Below are positions 61,540 to 64,000 of a stretch of DNA of 64,000 bases, piece by piece. A program made the translations under genes and the position numbers. Where the stretch lies: assembly GCF_016862395.1 (NCBI RefSeq), contig NZ_BOMW01000050.1, positions 1-64,000 of the forward strand. The letters run 5' to 3'. The notes beneath the pieces were generated by a model. The model ran no database searches and was not told the DNA's origin. It was given only the letters and a program-made list of their open reading frames with translations. Source of the DNA: Actinoplanes siamensis. GTDB taxonomy: Bacteria > Actinomycetota > Actinomycetes > Mycobacteriales > Micromonosporaceae. How positions within the stretch are numbered: position 1 is the stretch's first letter; every line of letters begins with the position of its first letter.

Positions 61540-63981
61540 TCACTCCACCGTCCCGGGACCACGTACCGTCACCGCCAGCCGGCCATCGGCGGCTGTCACC
61601 GCCACATCGCCGGACTGGTCCGTACGCAGCACCCGCGCCCCACTCCGGACCAACCGGGCCAGCAGCGACGCGTTCGGATGGCCGTAGTCGTTGTCCACCC
61701 CCACCGAGACCAGCGCGACCACCGGGTCCACCGCGTCCAGCAGTTCCGGCGACTGCAGCGCGCTCCCGTGGTGCGCCACCTTCAGCACGTCCGCCCGCAA
61801 CGCCGTCCCGAACCGCCCCACCAGGTCGTTCTGCTCCTCGGTCTCGGCGTCGCCGGGCAACAGCACCGACCGGCCGCCGGACGTGGCCCGCAGCACCAGC
61901 GAGTTGTTGTTCGGATCCGAGTTCGTCCCGCGCAGCGGCTCCAGCGGGGCGAGCGCCTCCAGCCGCAGGCCGCCCACCTCGTACGTCCAGCCCGGCCCGA
62001 CCGTCCACACCGGCGCCCCCGCCTTCCCGGCGGCCTCGGCCACCTCCCTGCGCCCACCCGCCGGCTCCGGCCAGTCCGGCCCGGCCACCGCCGCCACGGC
62101 ACGTCCCCGGAAGAGCCCGTCCATCCCGCCGATGTGATCCGCGTGATAGTGGCTGACCACGAACACCGCCACCTCGCGGATCCCGAGCCGGCGCAGGCAC
62201 CCGTCCACCGGGTCCGGCTCCGGGCCGGCGTCCACCACCACCGCCCGCGCGGCGCCGGCCGGCAGCACGATCGCGTCACCCTGCCCCACCGCGCAGGCCA
62301 CCACCAGCCAGCCCGGCGGCGGCCAGCCGGGGGCCAGCAGCCGCACCGGCAGCGCGCCGAGCACCGCGCACACGGCCACCACCGCGGCCAGCCGGCGAGC
62401 CACCGGCCGCCGGGCCGCGACCAGGACCATCACCGTGAGCACGGCCAGCAGCAGCGCTCCGGGCACGCCGGCCGGCCAGGGCAGCGCGCCGGCCGGCACC
62501 CGCGCTCCGGTCCGCGCGACCAGCACCAGCCACTCGGCCGGCCAGTGCCCGAGCCAGGCGGCGAACTCCGCGCCGACCGGCCACACCGGGGAGAGCAGCG
62601 CCGAGGCCACTCCGAGCAGCGTGGCCGGGGCGATCGCCGGCACCACCACCAGGTTGGCCGGCACCGCGACCAGGCTCACCGTCCCGGACAGCCCGGCGAT
62701 CACCGGTCCGCACGCCACCTGCGCGGCGGCCGGCACCGCCAGGGCCTCGGCGGCGCCCGGCGGCCAGCCACGGGCCCGCAGCGCGTCCCGCCAGACCGGC
62801 GCGAGCAGCAGCAGACCGCCGGTGGCCAGCACGGACAGCGCGAACCCGGCGTCCGCGGCCAGTTCCGGGTCCGCGATCAGCAGCACCGCCCCGGCCGCGG
62901 CCAGCGCCGGAACCGCCGCCCGCGACCGCCCGGACGCCAGCCCGAGCAGCCCGATCGCCCCCATCGCGGCGGCCCGCACCACGCTCGGCGACGGCCGGGC
63001 CAGGATCACGAAGCCGGCCAGCGCGAACGCGCACACCACCGCGCAGAGCACCGGCCCGGCCCCGGCTCGCCGCACCACGAACAGGACGACACCCAGGATG
63101 ATCGCCACGTTGGCGCCGCTCACCGCATTCAGGTGCGTCATTCCGGTGGCCTGGAAGTCGGCCTCCAGCCCCGGGTCCAGCCGGCTGGTGTCACCGACGA
63201 CCAGGCCCGGCAGCAGGCCGCCGGAGTCGTCCGGGAGCGGTTCGCAGGCCCGCTGCAGCCCGGCCCGCAGCGCGCCGGCGGCACGCTGCGCCCAGGAGGA
63301 CTGTCCGATCAACCGTGGAGATTTCCGTACGGACACCACTGCCGCCCGCAGATCGCCCGGTCGCGGCGCCGTCAACCTGCCCACGGCGAGCACGTGCTGC
63401 CCGGGCAGCAGTCCACGCCAGCCCGGGTCGCTGCCGAGCACCAGCGCCCGCGCGGACAGCCGGACCGGGTCCCCGCCGCCTGCCGGGCGGACCCGTTCCA
63501 GCTCGACCGCCACCAGATAGGCGCGCGGCCCCGGGCCGCCGGTCAGCGCCCGCGGATCGTCGCGGACGACAGCCCACACCTCGACCGGCTCACCGGACTC
63601 GATGAGCGCCACCAGCGGCCCGGCCTCCCGGACACTGACCCGCGCCGCCGTGGCCACCGCTCCGCAGCCGGCTCCGAGCGCCACAGCCACCATGATCCAC
63701 CGCAGCGCCGCCCGGTTCCGGACACGCCGTTGCGACTCGGCCGGAATCCGGCGGCGACGGGTTCCGGTGACGTTGTGCCGCGAGCCGGTCCGCTCGTGCT
63801 GGTCTCCTTTCCCCCGCTCGCCCGCCGCCCCCTTTCGCGGCGGCCCGGCGGCCAGCGCGCCCACCCCCGCCGCACCGCCGGCGAGCAACCCGTCCCGGGC
63901 GGCCAGCCGCAACGCGACCAGCGACGCGAGCCACACACCCACCATGAACCCGGCAAGCCGCAGATCCGGCGCCGCCCGCAC
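61540..63981 (-). CDS. comEC: ComEC/Rec2 family competence protein
   Basis: An 813-residue membrane protein. It has an N-terminal soluble OB-type domain between early helices, the competence domain with many helices (GMTHLNAVSGANVAIILGVV) and a C-terminal metallo-beta-lactamase-type domain with SHYHADHIGGMDG, VLLPGDAETEEQ and KVAHHGSALQS. It is the candidate DNA-uptake channel of actinobacteria. An early loop is rich in Arg and Lys (RKGAAGERGKGDQHER, RRRRIPAE). GTG 63981 lies 20 bases from the window edge, so a longer form is not excluded. Confidence 0.92.
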   Translation of the reverse strand: MRAAPDLRLAGFMVGVWLASLVALRLAARDGLLAGGAAGVGALAAGPPRKGAAGERGKGDQHERTGSRHNVTGTRRRRIPAESQRRVRNRAALRWIMVAVALGAGCGAVATAARVSVREAGPLVALIESGEPVEVWAVVRDDPRALTGGPGPRAYLVAVELERVRPAGGGDPVRLSARALVLGSDPGWRGLLPGQHVLAVGRLTAPRPGDLRAAVVSVRKSPRLIGQSSWAQRAAGALRAGLQRACEPLPDDSGGLLPGLVVGDTSRLDPGLEADFQATGMTHLNAVSGANVAIILGVVLFVVRRAGAGPVLCAVVCAFALAGFVILARPSPSVVRAAAMGAIGLLGLASGRSRAAVPALAAAGAVLLIADPELAADAGFALSVLATGGLLLLAPVWRDALRARGWPPGAAEALAVPAAAQVACGPVIAGLSGTVSLVAVPANLVVVPAIAPATLLGVASALLSPVWPVGAEFAAWLGHWPAEWLVLVARTGARVPAGALPWPAGVPGALLLAVLTVMVLVAARRPVARRLAAVVAVCAVLGALPVRLLAPGWPPPGWLVVACAVGQGDAIVLPAGAARAVVVDAGPEPDPVDGCLRRLGIREVAVFVVSHYHADHIGGMDGLFRGRAVAAVAGPDWPEPAGGRREVAEAAGKAGAPVWTVGPGWTYEVGGLRLEALAPLEPLRGTNSDPNNNSLVLRATSGGRSVLLPGDAETEEQNDLVGRFGTALRADVLKVAHHGSALQSPELLDAVDPVVALVSVGVDNDYGHPNASLLARLVRSGARVLRTDQSGDVAVTAADGRLAVTVRGPGTVE

Positions 63982-64000
63982 CCGCGCGGACGGCTGACGA

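Overview
The window is high-GC (roughly 70% or more), has frequent GTG starts and many 1-4 base stop/start overlaps, and carries a complete set of actinobacterial housekeeping neighbourhoods. The order dgt-dnaG, glyS, an ArsR/SmtB-Zur pair, uppS-recO, era, ybeY-phoH, rsmE-dnaJ-hrcA, hemW, lepA, rpsT-holA-comEC follows the long conserved block known from Mycobacterium tuberculosis (about Rv2343c to Rv2415c). The gene content (DUF4388/roadblock proteins, DUF6328, DUF2786, a membrane PAS sensor, Pro/Ala-rich tails) suggests a mycelial actinomycete, most likely of the Micromonosporaceae (Actinoplanes-like). That lineage call is inference from content, not a database result.

Layout. 1-4.4 kb: a BrkB-family membrane protein, then a minus-strand ABC-2 exporter (one ATPase, two permeases). 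4.4-8.4 kb: a small conserved protein, dnaG, dgt and a VOC protein. 8.5-11.6 kb: a plus-strand cluster of two DUF4388 (PATAN-like) proteins and three roadblock/LC7 proteins, without the kinase, DUF742 protein or GTPase that accompany roadblock proteins in Streptomyces conservons. 11.7-19.7 kb: hisS, a DUF2786 protein, dusB, a coiled-coil protein, a secreted protein, glyS, a Pro-rich membrane protein and an ABM monooxygenase-like protein. 20.0-23.4 kb: a zinc regulon with a perfect Zur-type palindrome, znuA-znuC-znuB, an ArsR/SmtB repressor with an intact alpha-5 metal site, and Zur.

23.4-34.4 kb is mostly accessory in character: a membrane protein, DUF6328, an alpha/beta hydrolase, a TPP riboswitch leading the ykoE-ykoD-ykoC (HMP/thiamine ECF-type) operon, a Tat-exported PHP-domain protein with an unknown partner, a 650-base stretch without a convincing gene, a bacterial PH-domain protein, a MetF-like protein, a thiamine-binding MTH1187-type protein and a HAD hydrolase. 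34.5-48.6 kb returns to the conserved block on the minus strand: histidine phosphatase, uppS, recO, (DUF4097 lipoprotein and acyltransferase), era with a 160-residue charged extension, a deaminase-like protein without catalytic motifs, a CorC/HlyC protein, ybeY, phoH, a serine hydrolase, a HIT protein, rsmE, dnaJ and hrcA preceded by a CIRCE operator. 48.7-64 kb: hemW, an enoyl-CoA hydratase, a lysozyme-like membrane-anchored protein, an output-less PAS/GAF membrane sensor, GlsB, lepA, a MOSC protein with a large insertion, DUF4240, an APH-like phosphotransferase, rpsT, a membrane protein, holA and comEC.

Functional themes are DNA replication and translation upkeep, zinc homeostasis under two metal sensors, vitamin B1 precursor uptake under riboswitch control, and one compact roadblock/DUF4388 module that is the best candidate for an under-described system.
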